Of a stretch of 64,000 nt of DNA, positions 47,003 to 55,303 are shown piece by piece. Source of the DNA: Paludibacter sp. (GTDB taxonomy: Bacteria; Bacteroidota; Bacteroidia; Bacteroidales; Paludibacteraceae); NCBI GenBank assembly GCA_028691965.1, contig JAQUYE010000001.1, positions 56,563 to 120,562 on the forward strand. Direction: 5' to 3'. Every line of letters begins with the position of its first letter. Position 1 is the stretch's first letter. The notes under the pieces are model-generated. The model was not told where the DNA came from and did not search any database. It saw nothing but the letters and a program-made list of their open reading frames with translations. Position numbers and translations under genes: made by a program.

Positions 47003-49342
47003 TTAAAGTGGGAAATTGAGTGATATAAAAAGATTACGTCCAGGACCAGGAACTTCAATTAACCTGTAAAAGCTGGTATGATCGTAATATTTTACGTTGA
47101 ATATGTTTTTAAACTGTAGTGAGAGTTCAACGTGTAGATTTTCCAATTTGACTGTACCTCCTGCCCGTAAATTCACAAGTTGATATCCGGGTGTTTTCTT
47201 TTCGGGAGGTACGATTCTGTTTTGATCAGCAGTAAATTGTAAGTCAATCCCAGTGTAAAAATTGGGGAGCCATCCCTTTAAATTTTGTTCAAAACTAAAG
47301 CCGGTAGTAGCGCTGAAAGGAGGTGTGAAGGGTAGGGTATAGCCTTTTTTTTCTCCGGATAACTGAACAGACCAGATATATTCTATATCCATGTTCCAGC
47401 TCAACTCATTCGTCATTTTTACACTAGCTGAAAGCTCACCTCCGCTCCGGAACACCTGACTTTGCCGGTGATAAAAAATTTGTTGTGCTTCGTAATACTG
47501 AGCTGTGGGATTAAGGTAAATATAATTGGGGAAGTAATTAATAAAGGTGCTTAGATGAACTTCCCAGCGAGGTTTGATAAGGTCGAGTCCAAGGTCTAGT
47601 TGATAGGATTCTTCTGCATTCAAAGTTGAGTCTCCTTTTTCATACCTAAACATATGGTAGTTCAAACCATTTGACGACAGTTCTTTTGCATTTGGCATTC
47701 GAAAACTCTTACCAGCATTCATTTTTAATTGTAAGGGGCCGTTTAAAAAAGTTGTTCCAATGGCCCAGCTTATAGAGTGATAGTTTCTGTTCAATCGCCA
47801 GGCCCGTTCTAATCGAACCGGAACTTCATTTACCGGTGTTGAATACCAATCTTTATAATCTGCTGTCGAAATACTTCCAACATCATATCGGAGCCCGGTA
47901 GAGATTAACCAATGGTTAGAGATTTCAATTTTATCAACAATGTATAATCCAGCACTCATGCTCGAATAGTCAGGCATGATAAAACCCCATCCACTCCGGA
48001 TGTTTTTTTGAAATTCAGCGCTTAATCCGGTTTTTAGTTCGTGGTGTTCCAGTGAATGTATACTTGTGGACGCATGCAGTGAAGCAGCATGTTTTGAGAA
48101 TTGTCGTTCCAGGGTGTCGGGAGGAAGTGGCATATAACCGTGTGGTACAGGTTCTGAAAACTCTTTCCGTAGGTTGTGTTGATAACCGATATCTAATCTG
48201 AATTCAGCAAGGTTAGTTGTTCGATAAGAGTTGCTCATAATTTTTATATGATTTACCTGCTGAGAAGGGATATCGATGTCGCGATCCGACTCATCGTAAG
48301 GTATCAGAGAAGAACGTATTTCGAGACCGTGAGCATTTGCAAAAAAACCACTTTTCATAAAAACATTGCTCAGGGTCAGGTGAGAGGCGCTGTTTGTGCC
48401 CTGATATCCTACTGTTGTGCTTGCACTGGCCTCAAAGCCGGCAGTGTTGCGTAGTTGCTGGTTGTGCAGGCGGAAATAATAGGACATATATTCAATACTG
48501 TCAGCAGGTACCCGATAATCAGAATAGGACTTGCCACTCAAACGGGCTTTCCAATACCAGTTTTCATTGCGTTGGAATAAATTTGTTGAAAAACCATATA
48601 ATTTGTTGTTTGTGGCTGATCTGACTTCAACATTACCACCTTTGCTGTTGCGAACCGGTACTGCTAATTGCCTTAAATCAATTACACCAACTATTGCATT
48701 TGATCCATACATGAGCGATGCCGGACCTTTAATGATTTCTATGCGTTCCACACTATGCTGATCAATTTCAAGTCCATGGTCGTGCCCCCATTCCTGGCCC
48801 TCATGTTTTAGTCCGTTTTCAGCAACAACCACCCGATTAAACCCTAAACCCCGGATTACGGGTTTTGAATTACCGGATCCAATATCCATAGAGCTAATTC
48901 CCGGGAGTTTACTGAGAGTTTGCATGAGACTGCCTGATTCGTTTTTTGTTAAAAACGATTGATCGACAAATGTATAGCTGGTTGTAACTTCCCGTTGACG
49001 TTCTTTTGTAAATTCAGAGATGTTCACTTCCTGTAGCTCATGCACAGAAGAGTGAAGCCTTATTTGTAGTTGTTGATAATTTAAGAGGTGAATTTTTTTG
49101 TTGAATTTTTCGAACCCCAGAAAGGAAACTTCAAGGATATACCAACCTACAGGGATATTAGCAAGTATAAATTCGCCATTTTCATCAGTAACTGTTCCGT
49201 GTTTTTCAACATTGAGGGTAACAGTAGCTCCTGGTAAAGGAATGTTCTGTTCGTCCAAAACAATGCCTTTAAGTCCGGCATTGTTTTGGGCAAACATAAT
49301 TAATGACAAAAAAGAAAAAAGCAATAGGAGTATCTTACGCAT
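47003..49342 (-). CDS. TonB-dependent metal receptor, ZnuD-like
   Basis: 779 residues. Signal peptide, carboxypeptidase-regulatory-like domain (GIVLDEQNIPLPGATVTL), then the plug (LMQTLSKLPGISSMDIGSG, KPVIRGLGFNRVVV, EIIKGPASLMYGSNAIVGVIDL) and a barrel ending NLFISLNFPL. After the ribbon of the plug comes EGQEWGHDHGLEID, a His/Asp motif like that of Neisseria ZnuD zinc receptors. There is no SusD partner. The start overlaps the end of the Fur-family gene by 8 bp, so expression is coupled to the regulator. Zinc is the most likely cargo; nickel or haem cannot be ruled out. Confidence 0.82.
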   Translation of the reverse strand: MRKILLLLFSFLSLIMFAQNNAGLKGIVLDEQNIPLPGATVTLNVEKHGTVTDENGEFILANIPVGWYILEVSFLGFEKFNKKIHLLNYQQLQIRLHSSVHELQEVNISEFTKERQREVTTSYTFVDQSFLTKNESGSLMQTLSKLPGISSMDIGSGNSKPVIRGLGFNRVVVAENGLKHEGQEWGHDHGLEIDQHSVERIEIIKGPASLMYGSNAIVGVIDLRQLAVPVRNSKGGNVEVRSATNNKLYGFSTNLFQRNENWYWKARLSGKSYSDYRVPADSIEYMSYYFRLHNQQLRNTAGFEASASTTVGYQGTNSASHLTLSNVFMKSGFFANAHGLEIRSSLIPYDESDRDIDIPSQQVNHIKIMSNSYRTTNLAEFRLDIGYQHNLRKEFSEPVPHGYMPLPPDTLERQFSKHAASLHASTSIHSLEHHELKTGLSAEFQKNIRSGWGFIMPDYSSMSAGLYIVDKIEISNHWLISTGLRYDVGSISTADYKDWYSTPVNEVPVRLERAWRLNRNYHSISWAIGTTFLNGPLQLKMNAGKSFRMPNAKELSSNGLNYHMFRYEKGDSTLNAEESYQLDLGLDLIKPRWEVHLSTFINYFPNYIYLNPTAQYYEAQQIFYHRQSQVFRSGGELSASVKMTNELSWNMDIEYIWSVQLSGEKKGYTLPFTPPFSATTGFSFEQNLKGWLPNFYTGIDLQFTADQNRIVPPEKKTPGYQLVNLRAGGTVKLENLHVELSLQFKNIFNVKYYDHTSFYRLIEVPGPGRNLFISLNFPL

Positions 49343-49763
49343 GATTCCCGGGCGTACATAGATTACAATATCCCTTTATAACTACCTCACAATCTGTCAT
49401 AGAAAATCCTTCGGGCAAAGGGTATGAATGTGCCGGGATTGCATCCAGACAAATTGTTTGGCCACAATTCTTACAATAGAAATGAACGTGGTTTTCAGAA
49501 TGCTGATGCTCTTTCTCTTTCCCGCAACAATTCAAGGCATATTTAACGAGCGTATTATCTATTACTATGCGATGAATTATACCCGAATCAGCCAATGTCT
49601 GTACATTACGATAAAACGTGATGCGGTCATACTGTTCATGCATCCGATCTCGTATTTCGTTTTCAGAAAGTGGAAGATTACTGCTTTGGAGAGCCTGGAT
49701 TAAGGCTAACCTTGATAAGGTTTTCTTTACATCATGTTGATAGAGAATATCGCTGGCCTTCAT
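49335..49763 (-). CDS. Fur-family repressor, probably Zur-like
   Basis: 142 residues from ATG 49763. The upstream ATG at 49796 coincides with the predicted transcription start, so it is unlikely to be used. A winged helix (NEIRDRMHEQYDRITFYRNVQTLADSGIIHRI) is followed by a dimerisation domain with a His-rich stretch (EKEHQHSENHVHFYC) and two CxxC pairs (CKNC and CNLC), forming the structural zinc site. It leads an operon with a His-rich TonB receptor and a His-rich lipoprotein, so zinc-responsive repression is the best guess; iron (Fur) or peroxide (PerR) sensing are alternatives. Confidence 0.8.
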   Translation of the reverse strand: MKASDILYQHDVKKTLSRLALIQALQSSNLPLSENEIRDRMHEQYDRITFYRNVQTLADSGIIHRIVIDNTLVKYALNCCGKEKEHQHSENHVHFYCKNCGQTICLDAIPAHSYPLPEGFSMTDCEVVIKGYCNLCTPGNHA

Positions 49764-49801
49764 TGCGTTTTTGAATCTTTGTATTAAATGAAACAATGTT
49801 G

Positions 49802-49848
49802 CAAATATAGGCCATAAAACGAAGCGAATCCAAATAAATTAATTATTT
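49802..49848 (-). promoter_or_regulatory. Promoter of the zur-like operon with overlapping palindrome
   Basis: Minus strand: TTTG (49831-49834), 21 nt, TATATTTG (49802-49809), a full consensus match. AAATAA (49832-49837) and TTATTT (49843-49848) form a palindrome with a 5-bp centre that overlaps the -33 element, where a repressor dimer would block polymerase. The palindrome is all A/T, so it may be chance. Confidence 0.6.
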
Positions 49849-49872
49849 TAAAGATTAGAAGTGCTCTTTTAA

Positions 49873-50550
49873 TTATCCTTCATGTGGCATCCCTTCGTAA
49901 TGCACAATATGCTGAGGTAGTCCGGCAAAATGAAAGCTGTGATTCCGGTGATCACGTTCGTCAAGGCCAATTCGTCGAAATATATCAGCCCAGTTTGTTA
50001 GTTCCGGAGCATATTCGAGTGCTACATGATTAGTGACTAATTCTCTTTCCCATTGAGGATTATCATCTACCATGCCAGCATAAATATGTTCTGCATGGTC
50101 TTCAAATTCAGCATTAAAACGAAAACCCGCTTTGATATTGGTCCATGCAAGGAGTTTGCTCAATAGAATGTAAAGTGTTGTAACTATTACTACTATCGGT
50201 GTGGAAAGAAACCAGGGATCCTTCAATCCATCTTCTTTCATTTTTTCCTGTATTACCAACAAATGCATGTATTCATTATCCTGAGCTGATCTTCCCCATT
50301 CAATAATATCGCGCGACCAGTTTACTTTTTTACGCTTATGATACTGGTATGTTAACCGTAGGTAATGCCTTATTTCCCATTCACGATAGGGTATACATGC
50401 AAGAATTTCCAGAAGTTTTGCTTTAGCTAAAGTGTCTTGCTTCCCTGCAGCAAGATCCATTACTGAGAAGAAAAAACGAGCCGATGCACTGTATTTAAGA
50501 GGAGGTCGGTTTAATGATTGTTTCTGTTCTTTTTGTAGATCTATAACCAT
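49873..50550 (-). CDS. Alternative oxidase-like diiron membrane protein
   Basis: 225 residues. The four-helix diiron motifs of alternative oxidase appear in order: LLEILACIP (helix 2 Glu; plant form LETVAAVP), DNEYMHLL (helix 3 Glu and His; plant form NERMHL), EFEDHAEHIY (helix 5 Glu; plant form LEEEAIHSY) and LDERDHRNHSFHF (helix 6 Glu/Asp and His; plant form ADEAHHRDVNH). A hydrophobic hairpin (IVVIVTTLYILLSKLLAW) lies between motifs 2 and 3, as in AOX. Such enzymes oxidise quinol and reduce O2 to water without pumping protons. It stands alone between the zinc operon and the MBOAT gene. In an otherwise fermentative Bacteroidales it could remove oxygen. The activity is inferred from motifs. 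Confidence 0.75.
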   Translation of the reverse strand: MVIDLQKEQKQSLNRPPLKYSASARFFFSVMDLAAGKQDTLAKAKLLEILACIPYREWEIRHYLRLTYQYHKRKKVNWSRDIIEWGRSAQDNEYMHLLVIQEKMKEDGLKDPWFLSTPIVVIVTTLYILLSKLLAWTNIKAGFRFNAEFEDHAEHIYAGMVDDNPQWERELVTNHVALEYAPELTNWADIFRRIGLDERDHRNHSFHFAGLPQHIVHYEGMPHEG

Positions 50551-50669
50551 GAAAAAATGATTTATTTAAAGTAATTCAAAATAGTTTGTTTGCCCAACTG
50601 TAACGACAGAACTGCTTCTTTTGTTGAATGGTTTTGGTTAATTAAATAAAAAATTCCGCAATCAGGGAG

Positions 50670-50703
50670 GTTGGTGTTAAGTCGGATAAAATCATTAAAT
50701 TTG
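50670..50703 (+). promoter_or_regulatory. Promoter of the MBOAT operon
   Basis: GTTG at 50670-50673, 22 nt, TAAATTTG at 50696-50703. The predicted start near 50710 lies upstream of ATG 50728 and downstream of the alternative ATG 50671, which supports the shorter protein. Confidence 0.6.
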
Positions 50704-50727
50704 CGACTTAAAAAACAAAGCAATCCT

Positions 50728-52170
50728 ATGTTATTTAATTCGTTTGACTTCGCTGTTTTTCTTCCACTGGTATATATGCTTTATTGGTTGTTGTTTCAAA
50801 AGAACCCGGGGATTAGAAATCTGTTTCTTCTGACAGTCAGTTATGTGTTTTATGGATTTTGGGATTGGCGGTTCCTTTCCCTGATACTGATCAGTTCTTT
50901 AATGGATTTTTATCTTGCTCTTAAGATTGCTAACACCAGTGCAGAGTTGCACAAAAAACGAAAGTCATTATTGATACTTAGTTTCGTTCTTAACCTTGGG
51001 TTTCTTGGTTTTTTTAAGTATTACAATTTTTTTGTTGAAAGCTTTATCGCATCATTCGCCCTTTTCGGGAAAGAATTCACCTATTCACCTTTAAGTATTA
51101 TTCTCCCTGTAGGAATTAGTTTTTATACTTTTCAGTCGTTAAGTTATACACTTGATGTATATTATAAAAAGATGGAACCAACCCGTAAGTTGGTTAATTT
51201 CTTAGCATTTGTAAGTTTTTTTCCGCAATTGGTTGCCGGGCCGATAGAACGTGCCAGAAAATTGTTGCCACAGTTTGATGAACTCAAGCAATTCGACTAC
51301 CAGGCTGCACGAAGTGGTTTATTGCTTTTGTTGTTTGGTTTATTCAAGAAAATAGTGATTGCTGACCGATTAGCTATTTATATAAATCAGACTTACGGTT
51401 CTATTGAAGAAGCAAAGGGAATTGCTATGTTACTTGGTGTAATATTCTTTGCATTCCAGTTATACCTGGATTTTTCAGCTTATTCAGATATCGCAATTGG
51501 TACTGCAAGGATGTTTGGGTTTAAATTAACTACCAACTTCAGGCGACCTTATCTTTCAACCTCTTTCTCGGGTTTTTGGAAACGTTGGCATATTACCTTA
51601 TCGAGTTGGTTTCAGGATTATATTTACATTCCATTAGGAGGAAACCGGCTTGGAAATAAAAGAAGAATAATCAACCTTTTAATAGTTTTCTTTTTAAGCG
51701 GACTTTGGCATGGTGCTTCGTGGAATTTTGTTATTTGGGGATTAATCAATGGTTTGTTTTTGGTTGTATTGGATCCGTTGTTTAGACTGGAGAAACCAGC
51801 TGGTATGTTTAAAACGATAATGTCATCTCTGTTGGTTTTTGCAGGATGGGCCCTGTCATTGGTTTTCTTCAGAGCGCCGACTTTCCCTGATGCCCTTCAT
51901 GTTTTTTCTCAGCTTGGATTAGCAAACAGTGATGCCCTTTATAACTTTGGTCTTAACAGTCGGGAGTTATCTTTTGCTCTGTTTATGGTACTCGGAATAA
52001 TGCTTTATGAGGTTCTAGGCGAAAAATACGGAGAGCGAATCCTGGAGCGTTTTTATACATCATCAGTTGTTGTTAGATGGGGATTCTACCTGATAATGAC
52101 CTTAAGTATAATCTATTTAGGTTCATACGGAGCGGCCAATGACAATAGCTTTATTTATTTTCAGTTTTAA
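50728..52170 (+). CDS. MBOAT-family O-acyltransferase
   Basis: 480 residues from ATG 50728 (MLFNSFDFAVFLPLVYMLYW), many membrane helices. Family marks: FRRPYLSTSFSGFWKRWHITLSSWF, YIPLGGNRLGNKRRI and the catalytic His in FFLSGLWHGASWNFVIWG. It is close to AlgI/PatA-type enzymes that move acetyl groups across the inner membrane to extracytoplasmic glycans. A membrane-anchored SGNH-like protein starts 3 bp after its stop, the usual partner that transfers the group to the polymer. The acetylated polymer is not revealed by the neighbours. Confidence 0.9.
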   Translation: MLFNSFDFAVFLPLVYMLYWLLFQKNPGIRNLFLLTVSYVFYGFWDWRFLSLILISSLMDFYLALKIANTSAELHKKRKSLLILSFVLNLGFLGFFKYYNFFVESFIASFALFGKEFTYSPLSIILPVGISFYTFQSLSYTLDVYYKKMEPTRKLVNFLAFVSFFPQLVAGPIERARKLLPQFDELKQFDYQAARSGLLLLLFGLFKKIVIADRLAIYINQTYGSIEEAKGIAMLLGVIFFAFQLYLDFSAYSDIAIGTARMFGFKLTTNFRRPYLSTSFSGFWKRWHITLSSWFQDYIYIPLGGNRLGNKRRIINLLIVFFLSGLWHGASWNFVIWGLINGLFLVVLDPLFRLEKPAGMFKTIMSSLLVFAGWALSLVFFRAPTFPDALHVFSQLGLANSDALYNFGLNSRELSFALFMVLGIMLYEVLGEKYGERILERFYTSSVVVRWGFYLIMTLSIIYLGSYGAANDNSFIYFQF

Positions 52171-52173
52171 GAT

Positions 52174-53637
52174 ATGAGAAAGAAACATACTATACCATCA
52201 AAGAAACAGGGTGAAATTGACAATAAGCCCCCGACACACCGTCGGTTTATTTTGAAATTTGTGCTATTCTCGTCAATTGTTGCGTTGGTAATCTTCTATA
52301 CGGATGTTAAAGGGTATTTTAACCCCGATTATACTAATGATCATACCAGGCGTAAATGGAACGCCTATTACGAGTTTACTAAAAAGAATCCTGTGGATGT
52401 AGTGTTGGTTGGCAATTCACACTTGTATACTGGTGTAAGTCCGGAACATTTATCGAACACCTTAGGAGCTAATTGTTTTATTTTAGCATCACCGGGAACT
52501 ACGATGACAGATACCTACTACAGTTTGAAAGAAGCTATAAAAGTCAGAAAGCCAAAGCTTGCCGTCGTAGAAACATTTACTTTAAATGATTATGATTCTC
52601 ATGACCTGGCTCCCGGTACTTTATCAGAACAGTTTAAAAGTTTCTCTGCCAGAAAAGACCTTTATATTAAGTTAACTTCAACTCCTGTGCTTTTCAGCTC
52701 AGACCATTATACAGCTGCATGGTCTAACACTATCAGAAATCACAGTTTTATTTTTACTGATACTGCCCAGATAAGAAGAAACAGAACGCTAAGCAATATA
52801 AAAGCTCTTCCTGAAAGTAGCTTATACCTGGGGCGTTTCATACGCTTCACTTCCGGAATAGAAGATAGTACTTTGGTTAAGTACGAACGTGAGGGTTTTA
52901 AGGCCTATGAATATTCAAAGCATATGCCAAGTGAAGAGGCCCTCCTCTTTTTACGAAAAACCATCCAGTTGTGCAAAGAGAACGATGTCAAACTTGTATT
53001 CCTGACGTTGCCGATGTATTACAAACATGTTCATGATTATGTCGGGTTTAAAGATATTGTTGGCCAAATTATTGATGGTGATGCTCCCTGGATTGATATG
53101 CAACTGCCATACGATACATTAGCATTTAATCCGGAATGTTTTGAGAATACAGTTGCTGAAAACCAGCATATGACCTATTATGGTTCACTTGTTGCGGCGT
53201 ATAAGTTGGCCGGGTATATCCAACAAGTATTTCCGGCTGCTGTTCCGGATCGTTCTAAAGATAATCGGTGGAAACAACTTTTTTACGGGTCGGATGGTTA
53301 TTTTGAAAACCACTCACCTGAATCGGATGGAGTAAGTAAGGTTTTATTGTCCAATTCAAACTTAGAAAATGGAACGAAAATTAAAGAGTTGATTTATGTT
53401 CCATCACAAGGGGCAGCAAGACTTCTTCTTAAAGTCGAACGTCAAGATTCCCTGGCGTCGACAGCTATTAAAGCGCTGGTGAGTCTTGAGGTTGAAGTTG
53501 ATAACAAAACGCTAAACATCCCGATGGAATTAATTCAATCTCCTGCTATTCAACCTGCCGGACATAGCGTTTTTATGTCGGAATATTTTGATCCACGTGT
53601 GGTTATTACACGGGTTAATGGGGTAATCATCAAATGA
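52174..53637 (+). CDS. Membrane-anchored SGNH-like acetyltransferase partner
   Basis: 487 residues. One membrane helix (FILKFVLFSSIVALVIFYT, about 25-45) anchors a periplasmic domain with VVLVGNSHLYTGVSPEHL (the Ser in the SGNH block I position), ILASPGTTMTDTYYSL, LVFLTLPMYYKHVHDY and the late NQHMTYYGSLVAAYKLA (catalytic His). These resemble AlgX/AlgJ/DltD-like partners of MBOAT acyltransferases. After about 365 a further domain of unknown role follows (KVLLSNSNLENGTKIKEL onward). The gene is tightly coupled to the MBOAT gene, and its TGA overlaps the ATG of the next gene. Confidence 0.8.
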   Translation: MRKKHTIPSKKQGEIDNKPPTHRRFILKFVLFSSIVALVIFYTDVKGYFNPDYTNDHTRRKWNAYYEFTKKNPVDVVLVGNSHLYTGVSPEHLSNTLGANCFILASPGTTMTDTYYSLKEAIKVRKPKLAVVETFTLNDYDSHDLAPGTLSEQFKSFSARKDLYIKLTSTPVLFSSDHYTAAWSNTIRNHSFIFTDTAQIRRNRTLSNIKALPESSLYLGRFIRFTSGIEDSTLVKYEREGFKAYEYSKHMPSEEALLFLRKTIQLCKENDVKLVFLTLPMYYKHVHDYVGFKDIVGQIIDGDAPWIDMQLPYDTLAFNPECFENTVAENQHMTYYGSLVAAYKLAGYIQQVFPAAVPDRSKDNRWKQLFYGSDGYFENHSPESDGVSKVLLSNSNLENGTKIKELIYVPSQGAARLLLKVERQDSLASTAIKALVSLEVEVDNKTLNIPMELIQSPAIQPAGHSVFMSEYFDPRVVITRVNGVIIK

Positions 53638-54437
53638 AACAATTAAAATCAGTGAACAATATTAAACACCAACAAATGATGAAAAAGCTATCGATAACAG
53701 CGCTTTCACTGTTTTTTCTTTTGCTAGTGTCTTGTAATTCTCCACAATGGATGGCAAGTGAAGCCATCGGAACAAAAATTGCACTCGATAGTAAAGCAGA
53801 ACCGCTTGCTGATACCGGATTCCAGGAAATGCTTCAGCCATTCAAACAACAACTGGATGTTCAAATGAATGAAGTGATTGGGCATGCAGAAACGGATATG
53901 CGTGCTCACAAACCTGAGAGTCTTCTCTCAAATTGGAGTGCAGATGTTTACAGAGTTGCTGCTTCTGAGTACCTGGGTCAGCAGGTTGATGTAGCTATTG
54001 TTAACTTAGGAGGGTTGCGGACCCATATTACAGCTGGTCCGATCAGAGTTCGTAAAGTATATGAACTAATGCCTTTTGAGAATGAGCTGGTGATACTTTG
54101 GCTAAGAGGAGAAGATATTGAAGAACTGTTGCATTATTTTGCACGAATAGGTGGTCAGGGAGTTGGAGGTATACGAATGGTTATAAAAGAAGACAAAGCA
54201 ACTGCTGTTGAAATAGCAGGTGAACCATTGGACAGAAATCGTGTTTACACAGTGGCGACCAATGATTACCTTGCTGAAGGGAATGACTATATGCCTCAAT
54301 TAACCCGGCATAGTAAACGAATAAATACCCGTATTTTAGTTCGTGACATGTTTATGAACTATATATTGAAAGAAAACGAAGCAGGTCGAACAATTAACGC
54401 AGCATTAGAAGGAAGGATCATACATCATGAAGAATAA
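53634..54437 (+). CDS. 5'-nucleotidase C-terminal-domain lipoprotein (UshA C-half)
   Basis: 267 residues if begun at the ATG overlapping the previous stop (ATGA); ATG 53676 gives a tidier lipoprotein signal ending LLVSC and may be the real start. The body is the substrate-binding half of UshA-type nucleotidases: SNWSADVYRVAA, VAIVNLGGLRTHITAG (NxGGxR), VRKVYELMPFENELVILWLRG and TNDYLAEGNDYMPQL. The metal-binding catalytic half is missing here but encoded by the next gene, overlapping by 11 bp. The two probably form one periplasmic 5'-nucleotidase/sugar-nucleotide hydrolase complex. Confidence 0.82.
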   Translation: MKQLKSVNNIKHQQMMKKLSITALSLFFLLLVSCNSPQWMASEAIGTKIALDSKAEPLADTGFQEMLQPFKQQLDVQMNEVIGHAETDMRAHKPESLLSNWSADVYRVAASEYLGQQVDVAIVNLGGLRTHITAGPIRVRKVYELMPFENELVILWLRGEDIEELLHYFARIGGQGVGGIRMVIKEDKATAVEIAGEPLDRNRVYTVATNDYLAEGNDYMPQLTRHSKRINTRILVRDMFMNYILKENEAGRTINAALEGRIIHHEE

Positions 54438-55272
54438 ATATTTACTACTTCTTGTTTTACTACTTTGTTTAGTAGGTACTACAACTGGTCAGAAAACGCA
54501 ACCTTTAGTTATTTTACATACAAACGACACGCACAGTCAGATTGAACCAACCGATTCTGATGCTTCCAGAAATCCGGATATGGGAGGCTATGCACGGCGG
54601 CTTGGGGTAATAAACTCAATACGGAGTCAGGAAGAGAATGTGCTGTTGGTTGATGCAGGTGATTTCTCACAGGGGACTCCTTATTACAATTTTTTCAGTG
54701 GAAGAGTGGAGGTAAAAGGGTATAACATGATGCAATATGATGCGCTTACACTGGGAAATCACGAATTTGATAATGGAATGGATTCGTTATCAGCCATTCT
54801 TTCCCTCAAAAACTTTCCAGTAGTAGTATCAAATTACGAGGTTTCCGAATCAAAAATAAAGGACTTTGTAAAGCCATGGTTTATTGTTAAGAAAGGGAAA
54901 TTACGCATAGGAATACTGGGTTTAGGAGTAAACCCTAAGGGATTGGTTATGGAAAAGAACTACGAGGGAATCAATTACAAAGATCCTGTGGAAACTGCTG
55001 TGGAGGTTTCTGACTTTTTAAAGAATAAGAAAAAGTGTGACGTCATTGTTTGTTTGTCACATTTAGGTTCCGATTCAACATCACTGGCAGTCAATGATTT
55101 CACAATAGCAAGAGCGACAAGATATATAGATGTGATCATTGGTGGCCACTCACATTCTATGCTTGAAAATGTGAAGACAACAAATGCTGCAGGTAACAAG
55201 GTCGTTATAGCCCAAATGGCTAAGAGCGGACTTTATCTGGGTAGAATTGATCTGGAGTTTACCCGAAAATAG
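54427..55272 (+). CDS. 5'-nucleotidase metallophosphatase half (UshA N-half)
   Basis: 281 residues with a signal peptide (MKNKYLLLLVLLLCLVG). All calcineurin-type motifs are present: LHTNDTHSQIEP (DxH), VDAGDFSQGTPYY (GDxxQ type), LTLGNHEFDNGMD (GNHE), CLSHLGSD and IIGGHSHSML (GHxH). Single-chain UshA has this domain first and the C-terminal domain second. Here they are separate proteins in reverse gene order. It would hydrolyse nucleotides in the periplasm to nucleosides and phosphate. Confidence 0.88.
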   Translation: MKNKYLLLLVLLLCLVGTTTGQKTQPLVILHTNDTHSQIEPTDSDASRNPDMGGYARRLGVINSIRSQEENVLLVDAGDFSQGTPYYNFFSGRVEVKGYNMMQYDALTLGNHEFDNGMDSLSAILSLKNFPVVVSNYEVSESKIKDFVKPWFIVKKGKLRIGILGLGVNPKGLVMEKNYEGINYKDPVETAVEVSDFLKNKKKCDVIVCLSHLGSDSTSLAVNDFTIARATRYIDVIIGGHSHSMLENVKTTNAAGNKVVIAQMAKSGLYLGRIDLEFTRK

Positions 55273-55281
55273 TTACCTTTG
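55251..55281 (+). promoter_or_regulatory. Promoter of rpoN
   Basis: TCTG (55251-55254), exactly 19 nt, TACCTTTG (55274-55281). The start would be near 55288, about 15 nt before the rpoN ATG at 55304. It overlaps the end of the nucleotidase gene. Confidence 0.7.
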
Positions 55282-55303
55282 CATTCCTGACAACGAATAA
55301 GAC

